Below are positions 15,772 to 24,277 of a stretch of DNA of 51,691 bases, piece by piece. The stretch is taken from the NCBI GenBank assembly GCA_017540905.1, contig JAFYAC010000046.1:1-51691 (forward strand), written 5' to 3'. Within the stretch, counting starts at the first letter, position 1; each line of letters starts with the position of its first letter. Below the pieces are notes generated by a model. That model worked only from the letters and a program-made list of their open reading frames with translations. It was not told where the DNA came from and did not search any database. The stretch comes from Kiritimatiellia bacterium. GTDB lineage: Bacteria > Verrucomicrobiota > Kiritimatiellia > CAIQIC01 > Lenti-01. The translations under genes were made by a program, and so were the position numbers.

Positions 15772-16725
15772 TCAGCGGATGATGCAGGCGCCCAGGTTGA
15801 ACTGGTTGAGCATGGCGGATTCGACCTTGCCCTCGACGTCGAGGTCCTGGCCGACGCGGTAGGTCTTGCCTTCGCTTTCGGGCATGTTCGGGAAGTTGGC
15901 CCAGATGCTTTCGCCGTAGACGTTGAGCTTGATCTTGACGCCCCGGATGAGCTTGCTGTCCACCTTGGTGATTTCGCCGGTGACGCGGACCATCTTGCCG
16001 GAGTAGCGCGCGTGCTGGCGGGCGTTGGCCTCGTCGTCCACGAGGGAGTTGCCGGTGTTCTGGTGGTAGTTCATGGCGCGGCAGATTTCCTGGAAGGCCG
16101 CGCGGGTGAGGGTCAGGTTGTGCTCGATGCAGTAGTCGGCGGACTCGCGCTTGCGGGCTTCCTCCGCGCGGCGGGCGGCGGCCTCGGCTTCGGCGGCGCG
16201 CTTGGCGGCCAGCGCCTCGGCGGCGCGGCGTTCCTCCTCGGCGCGGCGCTTCGCGGCGGCTTCGGCCGCGGCGCGTTCCGCGGCGAGCCGCTTCTCCTCC
16301 TCCGCCCGTTCCGCGGCGAGCCGCGATTCGACTTCGGCGACGGACTTCCGGTAGCCGGCGAGCGTCTGGTCGAGCCCTTCGACGGGCTGTCCGGCGGCCG
16401 CGGCCTGGGTCGATACCATGGCGATCCGGTCCACCAGGGTCCGCGCCCGTCCGAGCCAGGCGGCGTCCCGGGTGGAGGCTTCGAGGAACACGGCGCTCCC
16501 CTGGCGGTTGACGAGCAGGGCGGCGAGCTTGGGGTAGGCCGCGGCGTTGCCGGCGGCGCAGGCCGCCATGTACTGGTTTTCGGCCTCCTCGAAATTCCCG
16601 CGCAGTTCCATCTTCGTGCCGTTGCGAAGTTCCGCCGTGCCGGGCGGCTCCTTCTTGCATCCCGCCGTTGCCAGGACCGCGGCCGCCAGGGCCAGGGCCA
16701 TCCATGTCGCTTTCATTGTTTTCAT
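15772..16725 (-). CDS. lipoprotein with coiled coil and tRNA_anti-like OB domain
   Basis: A 317-residue protein. Signal peptide with lipobox LATAGC (Cys about residue 23), a region with tetratricopeptide-like features, then a long Ala/Glu/Arg coiled coil (about residues 130-195, ERAEEEKRLAAERAAAEAAA-type). The C-terminal domain starting around YSGKMVRVTGEI resembles the tRNA_anti-like OB fold found in bacterial lipoproteins. The ATG at 16725 was chosen over upstream frames because AGGAG lies 8 nt before it. Probably an envelope protein spanning from membrane anchor to a ligand-binding OB domain; ligand unknown. The zinc-ribbon gene follows 34 bp downstream. Confidence 0.8.
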   Translation of the reverse strand: MKTMKATWMALALAAAVLATAGCKKEPPGTAELRNGTKMELRGNFEEAENQYMAACAAGNAAAYPKLAALLVNRQGSAVFLEASTRDAAWLGRARTLVDRIAMVSTQAAAAGQPVEGLDQTLAGYRKSVAEVESRLAAERAEEEKRLAAERAAAEAAAKRRAEEERRAAEALAAKRAAEAEAAARRAEEARKRESADYCIEHNLTLTRAAFQEICRAMNYHQNTGNSLVDDEANARQHARYSGKMVRVTGEITKVDSKLIRGVKIKLNVYGESIWANFPNMPESEGKTYRVGQDLDVEGKVESAMLNQFNLGACIIR

Positions 16726-16900
16726 CGTGGGTTCTCCTTTCTGCATGTGTCCACAACCCTCAACACGCACCTGCGGGGCGGGTTCTGACAGAGGGACGTG
16801 GATTTTTTGCGGGCAGTGCGGCGAGCCCCGAATGCTGATCAGACAAGCTCCGCCCACCCATGGAGCAAGCCCGCCCGCTCTCCTTTCTCCCATGCCTGCG

Positions 16901-17010
16901 GTGCAAAACACGGAGCGCGCGGAGAAAGGAGGCACGGAGATTTTCCAAGGAGGTGCTTCGCACTTCCAAAAACGTCCCTCTCAAGCGTTTGGCCGGCGTT
17001 TTTTGGGTGC
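16901..17010. repeat. half of a ~185-bp inverted-repeat element
   Basis: The stretch starting GTGCAAAACACGGAGCGCGC matches, in reverse orientation, the right half of the element at 20998-21182, through the AAGCGTTTG-(G/T)CCGG-(C/T)GTTTT block to the GAGxCTCCT block. Only one half is present. Its end coincides exactly with the point where homology to formylglycine-generating enzymes begins (17011). Confidence 0.7.
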
Positions 17011-17463
17011 GAAGTCTCCTGGGAATACGCATGCCGGGCCGGTGCGACCACGGCGCTCAACAGCGGTTTGGACCTGGCCTCGACGAACGCCTGCCCCCAC
17101 ATGGCGGCGGTCGGGCGCTACCGCCTCGACGGAGGGGAATACCACGACGGCTCCTGCGACACGACGCAGGGGACGGCGGCCGTCGGGAGCTATGCGCCGA
17201 ACGCATGGGGCTTGCACGACATGCACGGGAACGTCTGGGAATGGTGCCTGGATTGGATGGGCGACTATCCGTCCGGAACCGCGGTGGACCCGGTGGGTCC
17301 CGTGGAAGCTCCGGCGCGCCCGCTGCGCGTGGTACGGGGAGGCGCCGCCGGCATGGAAGTCCGGGCCTGCCGATCCGCAACCCGGGGCGCCGCAAACGCG
17401 AAAAACCTCAAAAGCGCCGAGATCGGCTTCCGCCTCTGCTGCGGCGCGGACGGGCAACCGTAG
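17011..17463 (+). pseudogene. 5'-truncated formylglycine-generating-enzyme/SUMF1-family gene
   Basis: About 150 codons of an FGE-sulfatase domain: SWEYACRAGATT, YRLDGGEYHDGSCD, the hallmark GLHDMHGNVWEWCLDW, then VRGGAAG and IGFRLC before the stop at 17461. The usual N-terminal half, including the RLPTEAE motif that precedes WEYA, is missing and replaced by repeat DNA (16901-17010). Without it the protein cannot fold as a normal enzyme. The remnant suggests that the element inserted into, or recombined with, a member of a multi-copy family. A fused small ORF from the repeat could in principle be translated, but no start signal is seen. Confidence 0.78.
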
Positions 17464-17589
17464 GGCGGACCAAGGGAAAGCGTGGCCGCCGGAGATGACG
17501 GGCCGGACAAAGCCGGGGCCTCCCGTTCCTCGACGGCATTATCCCGGAATCCGGGAAGCCCACCCCCGTTTTTGCCCCGCGCATGGGAA
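17464..17589. other. short intergenic region with a GC-rich hairpin
   Basis: Contains GGCCGGACAAAGCCGGGGCC near 17504, similar to the hairpin at 4647-4666, between two convergent coding regions (pseudogene and response regulator). No T-tract. Confidence 0.4.
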
Positions 17590-18270
17590 TCAGGGCGCCG
17601 GCGGAAGGCCGTCTTCGGTCTGGCGGAACTGCATGGCCTTGGCCAAGAGTTCGGCGAAGGAGGAGCATTCGAGCTTGCGGCGGATGTTGACGCGGTGGAC
17701 GTCGACGGTGCGGCCGCTCAGACCGAATTTCTCGGCGATTTCGCGGGTGGTCAGGCGGCCGCCGATGGCGTAGAGGATTTCGCGTTCGCGGGCGGTCAGG
17801 GAGGCGATGCCGGTCGCGGGTTTTTCGGCGGGCGCAGCGGGGTCGTCGGGCGTCGCCAGGAGGGCCGCGGCGGCGGGGGAGAGGTGGAGGCGGCCGTCGA
17901 AGACGGTTCTCAAAGCCGTCAGAAGGGTGTCTTCGGCTTGGTCTTTCATGACGTAGCCCTGCGCGCCGGCGTCGATGGCCTTGGAGGCGTAGAGGGTTTC
18001 GTCGTGCATGGAGAGGACCAGGATTTTCCCGGCGTAGCCGGCGCGGCGGACCTCGCGGATCCAGTCGAGTCCGGAGCGGTCGCGCAGGGAGAGGTCGAGG
18101 AGGACGCCATCGGGCGGCGGGTCGGAGAGGGCGGCGGCGAGGGCGTCTTCGTAGGTCCCGGCTTCGGCGGCGACGCGCCAGTCGGGGTCGTTGGCGAGCA
18201 GGGCGGCGAGGCCCTGGCGGACGATGGCGTGGTCGTCGACGAGGAGGAGGCTGTGCGGGGTGGCGGTCAT
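17590..18270 (-). CDS. NarL/FixJ-family response regulator
   Basis: A 226-residue two-domain regulator. The receiver domain has the acidic pair VDDH (residues 11-14), phosphoacceptor Asp59 in LLDLSL, and Lys109 in GYVMKD. The LuxR-type helix-turn-helix follows a Pro/Ala linker: LTAREREILYAIGGRLTTREIAEKF and TVDVHRVNIRRKL. It binds DNA after phosphorylation by a sensor kinase, but no kinase gene is adjacent, so it is an orphan in this window. Start at 18270 is the Met directly before SLLLVDDH; the frame upstream is repeat DNA. Targets unknown. Confidence 0.92.
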   Translation of the reverse strand: MTATPHSLLLVDDHAIVRQGLAALLANDPDWRVAAEAGTYEDALAAALSDPPPDGVLLDLSLRDRSGLDWIREVRRAGYAGKILVLSMHDETLYASKAIDAGAQGYVMKDQAEDTLLTALRTVFDGRLHLSPAAAALLATPDDPAAPAEKPATGIASLTAREREILYAIGGRLTTREIAEKFGLSGRTVDVHRVNIRRKLECSSFAELLAKAMQFRQTEDGLPPAP

Positions 18271-18320
18271 GGGGCGGGCCGTGGCGAGAGGGGGGGAAGA
18301 TTTGCATTGCCGCCCGGCCT

Positions 18321-18389
18321 GGTGGGGCGAGCTCTCCGAGCGAGCCGTTCCAGCCTCCCATGCGGCTCGCACGGAGTGCTCGCCCCACC
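18321..18389. repeat. inverted repeat related to the core of the 230-bp element
   Basis: GGTGGGGCGAGCTCTCCGAG on the left pairs imperfectly with CTCGGAGTGCTCGCCCCACC-like sequence on the right (GGAGTGCTCGCCCCACC). The outer 11 bp, GGTGGGGCGAG and CTCGCCCCACC, are the same as in the inner hairpin of the 230-bp elements, without their outer ends. It lies between the response regulator and gpsA. Confidence 0.6.
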
Positions 18390-18441
18390 ACGGGGCGGGC
18401 ATGACATGGGATGGGCCGGCAACGGCATGGAGCAATCCTGT

Positions 18442-19437
18442 CTAGTCGCGTTCGGCGCGCGGGTCGCGGCGCATGAGGGAGAGGACGGCTTCGGCGGGTT
18501 TCTTGCGGCCGGAGAGGATGGCGTCGGTCTCGGCCATCAGCGGGGTCTCGACGCCGCATTCGCGGGCCAGGGCCAGGGCGCCGGCGCAGGTATGGACGCC
18601 TTCGGCCACCTGCACCATGCCGCCGAGGATGGCGTTGAGGCTTTCGCCCTTGCCGAGGCGTTCGCCGACGGTGCGGTTGCGGCTCTGGGGGCTCATGCAG
18701 GTGACCATGAGGTCGCCGATGCCGCTCAGCCCCCGGAAGGTTTCGGCCCGCGCGCCGAGGGCGGTGCCGAGGCGGGTCATCTCGGCGAGGCCGCGCGTGA
18801 CGAGGGCGGCCTTGGCGTTGACGCCGAGGCCGAGGCCGTCGCACACGCCGGCGGCGAGGGCGATGACGTTCTTGAGGGCGCCGCCGTATTCGAGGCCGCA
18901 GACGTCGTCGTCGGTGTAGACGCGGAAGGTGTCGCCGGTGAAGAGGCGCTGGAAGAAGACGGCGGTCGCGGGGTCGGCGGCGGCGATGGTGACGGCGGTG
19001 GGCACGCCGCGCGCGGTCTCGGGGGCGATGCTGGGGCCGGAGAGTACGGCGGCGTCTGCGCCCCAGACTTCGCGGACGAGTTCGCTGATGCGCTCGCGGG
19101 TGGCCAGGTCGAAGCCCTTGGTGGCGCTGACGACGGGCGGGCGCCCGGCGGCCACCCACGCGTCCTTGAAGCGCTCCAGGGTGGCGCGCGCGTACTTGGA
19201 GGGGACGACGAACACGACGGCCTCCGACCCGGCGAGCGCTTCGGCGGGGTCGGCGGTCCAGACGATGCCTTCGGGCAGCTCGACGCCGGGCAGGAAGCGC
19301 GGGTTGCGGCGGGAGGCGCGGACTTCGGCGCTGTAGGCGGCGTCGGGACCCCACACGCGCGGGGCGTGTCCGTTGCGGTGCAGGACGAGCGCCAGGGCGC
19401 TGCCCCAGCCGCCGTCGCCGATGACGGTCGCGATCAT
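18442..19437 (-). CDS. gpsA: glycerol-3-phosphate dehydrogenase [NAD(P)+]
   Basis: A 331-residue cytoplasmic enzyme that reduces dihydroxyacetone phosphate to sn-glycerol 3-phosphate for phospholipid synthesis. The Rossmann motif is VIGDGGWGSALA at the N-terminus; SATKGFD, LSGPS, GLEYGGALKNVIALAAG and GLSGIGDLMVTC are diagnostic blocks of GpsA, and the length is typical. Its ATG (19437) overlaps the metA stop by 4 nt, with AAGGAGG upstream, so translation is coupled to metA. The pairing with a methionine gene is unusual and may only be positional. Confidence 0.95.
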   Translation of the reverse strand: MIATVIGDGGWGSALALVLHRNGHAPRVWGPDAAYSAEVRASRRNPRFLPGVELPEGIVWTADPAEALAGSEAVVFVVPSKYARATLERFKDAWVAAGRPPVVSATKGFDLATRERISELVREVWGADAAVLSGPSIAPETARGVPTAVTIAAADPATAVFFQRLFTGDTFRVYTDDDVCGLEYGGALKNVIALAAGVCDGLGLGVNAKAALVTRGLAEMTRLGTALGARAETFRGLSGIGDLMVTCMSPQSRNRTVGERLGKGESLNAILGGMVQVAEGVHTCAGALALARECGVETPLMAETDAILSGRKKPAEAVLSLMRRDPRAERD

Positions 19438-20408
19438 GGCAATTCCTCCTTGGCCGCCTCCGCGCCGGGGGCGACGACGATTTCGTTGGTGGGCACGGGG
19501 TTCTCGAGCCCCTTGACGTATGGGGTGGCGAGGTAGACGTGCTTGATCCAGGAGTTGAAGAATTCGTTGCGGTTGGCGCGCCAGTTGTTGACGGGCGCCG
19601 ACGTGTCGATGCCTTCCAGGGGGCCGACGTCGGTGCGGCCGAGGCGGCGGTCGCGTTCGGCCTCCATGAGCAGGCGCGAGGAGTTGTACTCCTGGTGTCC
19701 GAGGTGCATCATCAGCTGGTGGTCTGGCGTCTCGAAAATCACGTACCCGCCCGTCTCCGCCTTCGCCAGCAGTCGGATGCGCCCCGCCCGCTCCTCCGCC
19801 TCCAGCACCTCGTCGGGAATGCCCGAATGGCGGCTCTGCGGGCACCAGAATTCGTCGTCCATGCCGCCCGTGATGACGTGGTCGGGGACGAGGGTGCGGA
19901 CGCGGTGGACGCCGAAGACCTTGCGCGGGTAGTTGACCTTCTCGATGCCGATGAACTTGGCGAGGGCGAGTCCGCCCCAGCAGATGCCGAGCAGGCAGGT
20001 GCCGGCGGCGCGGGCGAGGCGGAGGATGCGCTGGAGCTCCTCCCAGTAGGTGATGTCGGACCATTCGAGCTGCTCGACGGGGGCGCCGGTGAGGATGAGG
20101 CCGTCGAGGGTGCCGAGGGCGGTGGCCCAGTCGTAGGGGAGGTAGTTGGTGTCGAGGTGGCGGCGGTCGGAGGTCTTGTATTCGTGGTTCTGGAGGCGGA
20201 TCCAGATGGGGTCGATCTGCAGGATGCTCCGCCCCATCGGCGCGAGGATGTTGTACTCGTACTCCTCCGCCTGCGGCATGATGTTCAGGATGCCGATGCG
20301 CAGCGGCCGGATGTCCTGGCGCTCCGCGGCCTCCTCGCTGAGCCACGCGACGTGGTGCCGCTCGAAGAGCGGTTTGAGGCGGTGGTTGGCAAGCAGTCGG
20401 ATGGTCAT
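19434..20408 (-). CDS. metA: homoserine O-acyltransferase (MetA/HTS family)
   Basis: A 324-residue enzyme for the first committed step of methionine synthesis, acylating homoserine. The nucleophile Cys143 is in GICWGGLAL (family usually GICWGAQAA), and the His238-x-Glu240 pair is in LGHQEYN, matching His235/Glu237 of characterised MetA proteins. TGAPVE and the N-terminal RIGILNIMPQAEEYEYN are also typical. The normally conserved PHSR reads PQSR here. Whether acetyl- or succinyl-CoA is used cannot be decided by inspection. Start at 20408; a promoter is visible about 60 bp upstream. Confidence 0.93.
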   Translation of the reverse strand: MTIRLLANHRLKPLFERHHVAWLSEEAAERQDIRPLRIGILNIMPQAEEYEYNILAPMGRSILQIDPIWIRLQNHEYKTSDRRHLDTNYLPYDWATALGTLDGLILTGAPVEQLEWSDITYWEELQRILRLARAAGTCLLGICWGGLALAKFIGIEKVNYPRKVFGVHRVRTLVPDHVITGGMDDEFWCPQSRHSGIPDEVLEAEERAGRIRLLAKAETGGYVIFETPDHQLMMHLGHQEYNSSRLLMEAERDRRLGRTDVGPLEGIDTSAPVNNWRANRNEFFNSWIKHVYLATPYVKGLENPVPTNEIVVAPGAEAAKEELP

Positions 20409-20469
20409 GGCGGGTCGGGTTCCTTCGCAGCCCCCCCTCGCGCGCACGCCGGGAGGGCGATTTCCGGCC

Positions 20470-20498
20470 ATTGTGCCACGGCGGGGGGCGGTTGTCGA
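20470..20498 (-). promoter_or_regulatory. putative metA-gpsA promoter
   Basis: On the minus strand TCGACA (20498-20493), 17-bp spacer, CACAAT (20475-20470). It predicts a leader of about 55 nt before the metA ATG, containing AAGGAA as a weak ribosome binding site. No methionine riboswitch-like structure is evident in so short a leader. Confidence 0.45.
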
Positions 20499-20529
20499 TA
20501 CTGCGTGCGGGGCACAGACGGGCGAGGGC

Positions 20530-20746
20530 GCATCTCCGGTTTGTGCAAGGGACGGACCAATCAAAGCTTGCAAACTCATGGTGGGGCGAGGCGTCCCCGC
20601 CGAGCCGTTCTTGCCGGTTTTCCAGACCTCCTGTCCCATTCCAACCGGCTCGCCGGGGACGGCTCGCCCCACCGGGGCCTTGCCATTCACCCAGGGGAAA
20701 GCAAAAGTCGAGGCGGAAGGGTGGAGGGCGTACAAACCGGAGATGC
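20530..20746. repeat. ~230-bp nested inverted-repeat element, second full copy
   Basis: Ends GCATCTCCGGTTTGTGC (20530-20546) and GTACAAACCGGAGATGC (20730-20746). Compared with the copy at 14830 both arms carry the compensating change CAG/CTG to CGG/CCG, so pairing is kept. The inner GGTGGGGCGAGGCGTCCCC pair is also kept. Confidence 0.85.
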
Positions 20747-20871
20747 ACCCCGGACGAACGGGGTGTGGGCGAAAAGTGCAATGTGGGAGGAGAAACCCGT
20801 CTTTGGCGATTGGACCGCGCGAAGCTTTTTCCCCTTCCGAGAGGGGGGGCAGTGAAAGGGGCGCGGAGTTT

Positions 20872-20936
20872 CATGGGGGGGGATGGATGGTGAAACACGA
20901 AAGAAAACACATGTTTTTCTGTAATTGCAAGAGTGG
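20872..20936 (-). promoter_or_regulatory. TTGCAA/ATG cassette, copy b
   Basis: On the minus strand CTCTTGCAATTACAGAAAAAC is followed by T/C-rich DNA and ATG (20874) 56 nt after the first T of TTGCAA. The frame after this ATG is open for a long way but runs through repeats and is not protein-like. Upstream, about 65 bp including AATCCTTGTCCGACCG are shared with copy d near 38606. Confidence 0.6.
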
Positions 20937-20997
20937 GGGAAGGGGCCTGGGGGAGTGCCGGTCGGACAAGGATTCCCCTTTTGGGAACGGGCCCGCG

Positions 20998-21182
20998 GCG
21001 CGAAACGCGGAGCGGGCGGAGGACGGAGACACGGAGTTGTTTTGAGGGGGTGTTTGTTGGAGGAGCCTCCGCGCCCGGAAAACACCGGACAAACGCTTGA
21101 ACGGGACGCTTTTGGACGCGCGAAGCCCCTCCCCGCAAAATCTCCGAGCCTCCTTTTCTCCGCGCGCTCCGTGTTTTGCGCC
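20998..21182. repeat. ~185-bp inverted-repeat element
   Basis: Left arm beginning GCGCGAAACGCGGAGCGGGC and right arm ending GCGCGCTCCGTGTTTTGCGC pair imperfectly over about 40 bp (ACACGGAG/CTCCGAG at their inner ends). The middle contains AAACGCTTGAACGGGACGCTTTT. The right half recurs in reverse at 16901-17010, where it truncates an FGE-family gene. Confidence 0.75.
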
Positions 21183-21268
21183 GCAAGCATTCGGGGCCGG
21201 GGGAGCCACCGGGGAAGGAAGGGTGGGGGGGACGGAGCGGGGTGGGGCATTTCGGGTTGTTTCGGGAC

Positions 21269-21297
21269 TGTACAAGCGGGCGCGGGTTCCCTAGAAT
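21269..21297 (+). promoter_or_regulatory. putative promoter of the deacetylase-like gene
   Basis: TGTACA (21269-21274), 17-bp spacer and TAGAAT (21292-21297). The ATG at 21306 is 8 nt beyond, predicting a leaderless transcript, although a GCAGGGA lies right before the ATG. Confidence 0.45.
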
Positions 21298-21305
21298 GCA
21301 GGGAC

Positions 21306-22298
21306 ATGAAAGCGAGCATCCCGATTCTGTCCTACCGGAGCATTTCGCCGGTGTGTGGCATCTCCCCCGACGAATTCCGCACGCACCTGGAATGGCTGCG
21401 GGACCACGGCTGGCAGTGCATCCCGCTCTCGAAGGCCGTCGACTACGTCAAGGGCCGGGGCGACGTGCCGGAAAAAGCCTACGCGCTGACGTTCGAGGAC
21501 GCGTTCCTCGACCACTGGGTGCATGCGGCGCCGCTGCTGCGCGAGTTCGGGCTCAAGGCCGCTTTCACCTGCGTGACCGCGTTCCTGCACGACGGCCCGT
21601 GCCGTCCGGACTCGACCACGCCGGGCGCCGACCTGCGCGCGCTGCCCATCTCGCGGGACGCCTGGCCACTCGCGACGGACCGCAACGATCCGAGCGGCTT
21701 CATGAACCGCTTCGAGCTGCGCATCCTGACCGAGGAGCAGGGGCACGAGCTGGTCGGCGGGACGCACACGCGCCAGGCGTGCTTCGTGTCCGACCGCGCC
21801 AGCGAGCGGCGGTCGAAGTCCGAGGCCGGCCCCGAGGACGTCGCCGACGCCGGCGCGCAGGAGGACAGCCCGCTGTACCCGACCGGCTCCGCCTACGCGC
21901 ACGACGGCTACTGGCAGGCGGGGGACGAGCAGTTCGGCAAGCCGCTCGTCCGGCGGAAGACGGAGGAACGCATCGAGTTCTGCCTCCGTGAATTCCTGCT
22001 CTGCCGCGAGCGCCTCGAAGAAATCACCGGGCAGCCGTCGCGCGTGATGGCCTGGCCGTGGGGCGAGTTCGACGAGGTCGCCGTCGAGATGGCCGCCCTG
22101 GCCGGGTACGAGGCGGCGCTCTCGTTCCAGCGCGGGCCGAACGACCCCACGACGCGCCCGTACGCGATGTGCCGGATCCGCATGCAGGGCGGCGAGACCG
22201 TCCGCGAACTCGGCCGCCGCATGCGGACCGCCAGTTCGCCGACACTGTCGCGCATGTTCCGCCGCCGCACGGGCTGGGTGCCGCTCGCCAGGGTGTAG
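21306..22298 (+). CDS. polysaccharide deacetylase-like protein with altered active site
   Basis: A 330-residue protein of the NodB-homology (CE4) family without a signal peptide. The first motif, normally TFDDG, reads TFEDA (residues 62-66): the metal-binding Asp65 is kept, the catalytic-base Asp is Glu64. The metal motif H-x3-H reads H-T-R-Q-A (His154), so the second His is missing. Later blocks such as RVMAWPWGEFDEVAV resemble the family's C-terminal region. The enzyme may be inactive or act on another substrate. The gene at 45860-47050 is an intact relative for comparison. It stands alone after an 890-bp repeat-filled region. Confidence 0.8.
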   Translation: MKASIPILSYRSISPVCGISPDEFRTHLEWLRDHGWQCIPLSKAVDYVKGRGDVPEKAYALTFEDAFLDHWVHAAPLLREFGLKAAFTCVTAFLHDGPCRPDSTTPGADLRALPISRDAWPLATDRNDPSGFMNRFELRILTEEQGHELVGGTHTRQACFVSDRASERRSKSEAGPEDVADAGAQEDSPLYPTGSAYAHDGYWQAGDEQFGKPLVRRKTEERIEFCLREFLLCRERLEEITGQPSRVMAWPWGEFDEVAVEMAALAGYEAALSFQRGPNDPTTRPYAMCRIRMQGGETVRELGRRMRTASSPTLSRMFRRRTGWVPLARV

Positions 22299-22350
22299 GC
22301 CCGGGGAGAAGAAGGGCGGGGTGGGGGACGGGACGGGGAAACGCCGTGCG

Positions 22351-24258
22351 TCAACCGGCGCGGTCCGGTCCGTTGCCGGCGTACCAGCTTTCGAGGTTGC
22401 GGTTGAACTCCGGGCGCGGGAGCGCGGCCCAGTCGGCGGCGCGGTCGGTGATGTCTTCGAGGTGGAGCACGACCCGGCGGCGCCGCATGAAGGGCGCCGC
22501 GAACAGCCACAGAAAAACGCTTTTGAGCAGCGTCGGGACGAACGGCGGCGAGGCGGTGCGTCCGGCGCGGCTCCAGATGCTGCCCCAGAGTCCGGTGGTG
22601 CGGACGGCGATGACGCGGGTGCCGGGCGGGAGCGTCCGGCAGGCGGTCCAGGCGAGGCGGCGGTTGCCGATGGCGTCGAGGCCGTCGGCCGTCTGGATGT
22701 GCCCCGCGGGGTAGAGGAGGATGGAGCCGCCGGACGCCAATGCGCCGGGCACGAGGGTTTCGAGGGCATGGGCGGCGCCGGCGCGGTCGCGGCTGGCGGC
22801 GTGCGCGGCGAGGTCGGGCACGGGCACGGCGCGGAGGGTGTGCAGGACCAGGCGGGTCAGGAGTCCGGCGCGGAAGAAGCGTTCGTCCACCAGCGGGCGC
22901 AGGGGGACGCGGCGGAGGGCGGTCGCGACGATCATGGGATCGACCATCGCGGGGTGGTTCGGCAGGACGAGGTACGGTCCGGGGCCGTCGAGGCAGGCGG
23001 CGCCTTCGACCGCGACTTCGTAGCGGCCGGCGAGGGCGCGCGCGCCCAGGGAAAGCAGGACGGGGCGGTACGCCAGCGCGAACAGCGCCGGCACCGCCAC
23101 GAACGCCACCCCCATCGCCCACAGGAACGCCCCCAGCCCGAACGCCCAGCTCAGCGCCGCGTAGCACGCGCTCGCCGCGAACATGAACAGGAACGTCACT
23201 TGGTTGAACCACGCGAGGACGGTGTTCAGGCGGGGCCCCTTCACGACCCGCTGGATCTCCGCGTCGAGCGGCAGCTTGAAGAATCCCAGCGAGAACGACA
23301 GCACCGCCAGCAGCGCCGTGAAGGCGCCCGGCCCCACCGGAAGGAACCCCAGCGCCAGCAGGAGCACCCCCGCCAGCCATCCCGCCGCGGGCACGAAGGC
23401 GAGCAGCGGGCGGCGCTTGTCGGCCAGCCCCGCGAGGACCTGCCCGGCGACGATGCCGACCGCCGCCGCGCACAGCATCAGGCCCGTTCGCGTGGCGTCG
23501 AGATCGAGCCCCTCGCGGCCGTAGACGAGCAGGCCCATCTGGAGCATCGCCGCGCCCCACCAGAAGACGCACAGCGCCATCACCACCGCCATCAGCCCCG
23601 GATACCCCCGGACGATCCGCACCGATTCCCCGAAGAACCGCAGCGGGTCCACCGCCCGGCGCTCGGTGCCGCGCACCTCGTCCGCGCGTATGAAGTGGCT
23701 CGCCGCCAGCCCCGCCAGCGCGAACCCCGCCAGCAGCGCCCACTGCACCGGCGGCGGCGCGCGGTCCGACGCAACCGACGCCGCGATCGTGCCCGCCAGC
23801 ACCCCGCCGAACGCGATGCCTTCCATGCCGCCCATCCCCGTCGAGATGCGGTCCGCTCCGCCGACGTCGCGGACCAGCGCGTACTTCGCCGGGGAGTAGA
23901 GGGAACTCTGCAGGCCCATCAGCAGCACCGCCGCCACCACCGTCCACGCCGACTGCGCGCGGAATCCCGCGATGGCCAGCGCCATGATCGGCAGCTCGGC
24001 CCATTTGGCGAGGAGGACGATGGTCTTCTTGTCGAACACCGTCGCGAGGCGGTCGGCCAGCGGCGAGAAGAGGACGTACGGCAGCACCAGGGCCGCGGCG
24101 GTCGCCCCCATGTAGAGCGGCTTGAGGCGCGGGTCCTCGATCCAGCCGATGACCGCGAAGCTCGCCAGCGTCTTGAGGAAGTTGTCGTTGACCGTCCCGA
24201 ACAGGTTCGTCGCGAACAGCGGGAGGAAGGAGCGGGGGGCCTGGTGTCCGCCTGCCAT
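22351..24258 (-). CDS. MFS lysophospholipid transporter fused to PlsC-type acyltransferase
   Basis: A 635-residue fusion. Residues 1-420 are an MFS/LplT-like transporter with 12 segments (NLFGTVNDNFLKTL at the start). From about residue 425 comes a PlsC-like acyltransferase: NHPAMVDP provides the H-x4-D motif and LLYPAGH the equivalent of FPEGT. The family moves lysophospholipids inward and re-acylates them. In related proteins a third acyl-ACP synthetase (Aas) domain follows; it is absent here. Last gene of a four-gene operon (beta-barrel, folD, lptF-like, this), 19 bp after the permease stop. A role in envelope lipid repair is inferred. Confidence 0.85.
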   Translation of the reverse strand: MAGGHQAPRSFLPLFATNLFGTVNDNFLKTLASFAVIGWIEDPRLKPLYMGATAAALVLPYVLFSPLADRLATVFDKKTIVLLAKWAELPIMALAIAGFRAQSAWTVVAAVLLMGLQSSLYSPAKYALVRDVGGADRISTGMGGMEGIAFGGVLAGTIAASVASDRAPPPVQWALLAGFALAGLAASHFIRADEVRGTERRAVDPLRFFGESVRIVRGYPGLMAVVMALCVFWWGAAMLQMGLLVYGREGLDLDATRTGLMLCAAAVGIVAGQVLAGLADKRRPLLAFVPAAGWLAGVLLLALGFLPVGPGAFTALLAVLSFSLGFFKLPLDAEIQRVVKGPRLNTVLAWFNQVTFLFMFAASACYAALSWAFGLGAFLWAMGVAFVAVPALFALAYRPVLLSLGARALAGRYEVAVEGAACLDGPGPYLVLPNHPAMVDPMIVATALRRVPLRPLVDERFFRAGLLTRLVLHTLRAVPVPDLAAHAASRDRAGAAHALETLVPGALASGGSILLYPAGHIQTADGLDAIGNRRLAWTACRTLPPGTRVIAVRTTGLWGSIWSRAGRTASPPFVPTLLKSVFLWLFAAPFMRRRRVVLHLEDITDRAADWAALPRPEFNRNLESWYAGNGPDRAG

Positions 24259-24277
24259 GGTCGGCCGGGTCCGGGGC

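Noticed and set aside
20409..20469. Methionine riboswitch upstream of metA
   Set aside because: The predicted leader is only about 55 nt and shows no SAM-riboswitch-like helices or terminator.
19438..21186. gpsA frame open far upstream
   Set aside because: The frame runs through metA on the same strand and repeats; GpsA homology starts at 19437, and the start overlaps the metA stop with AAGGAGG.
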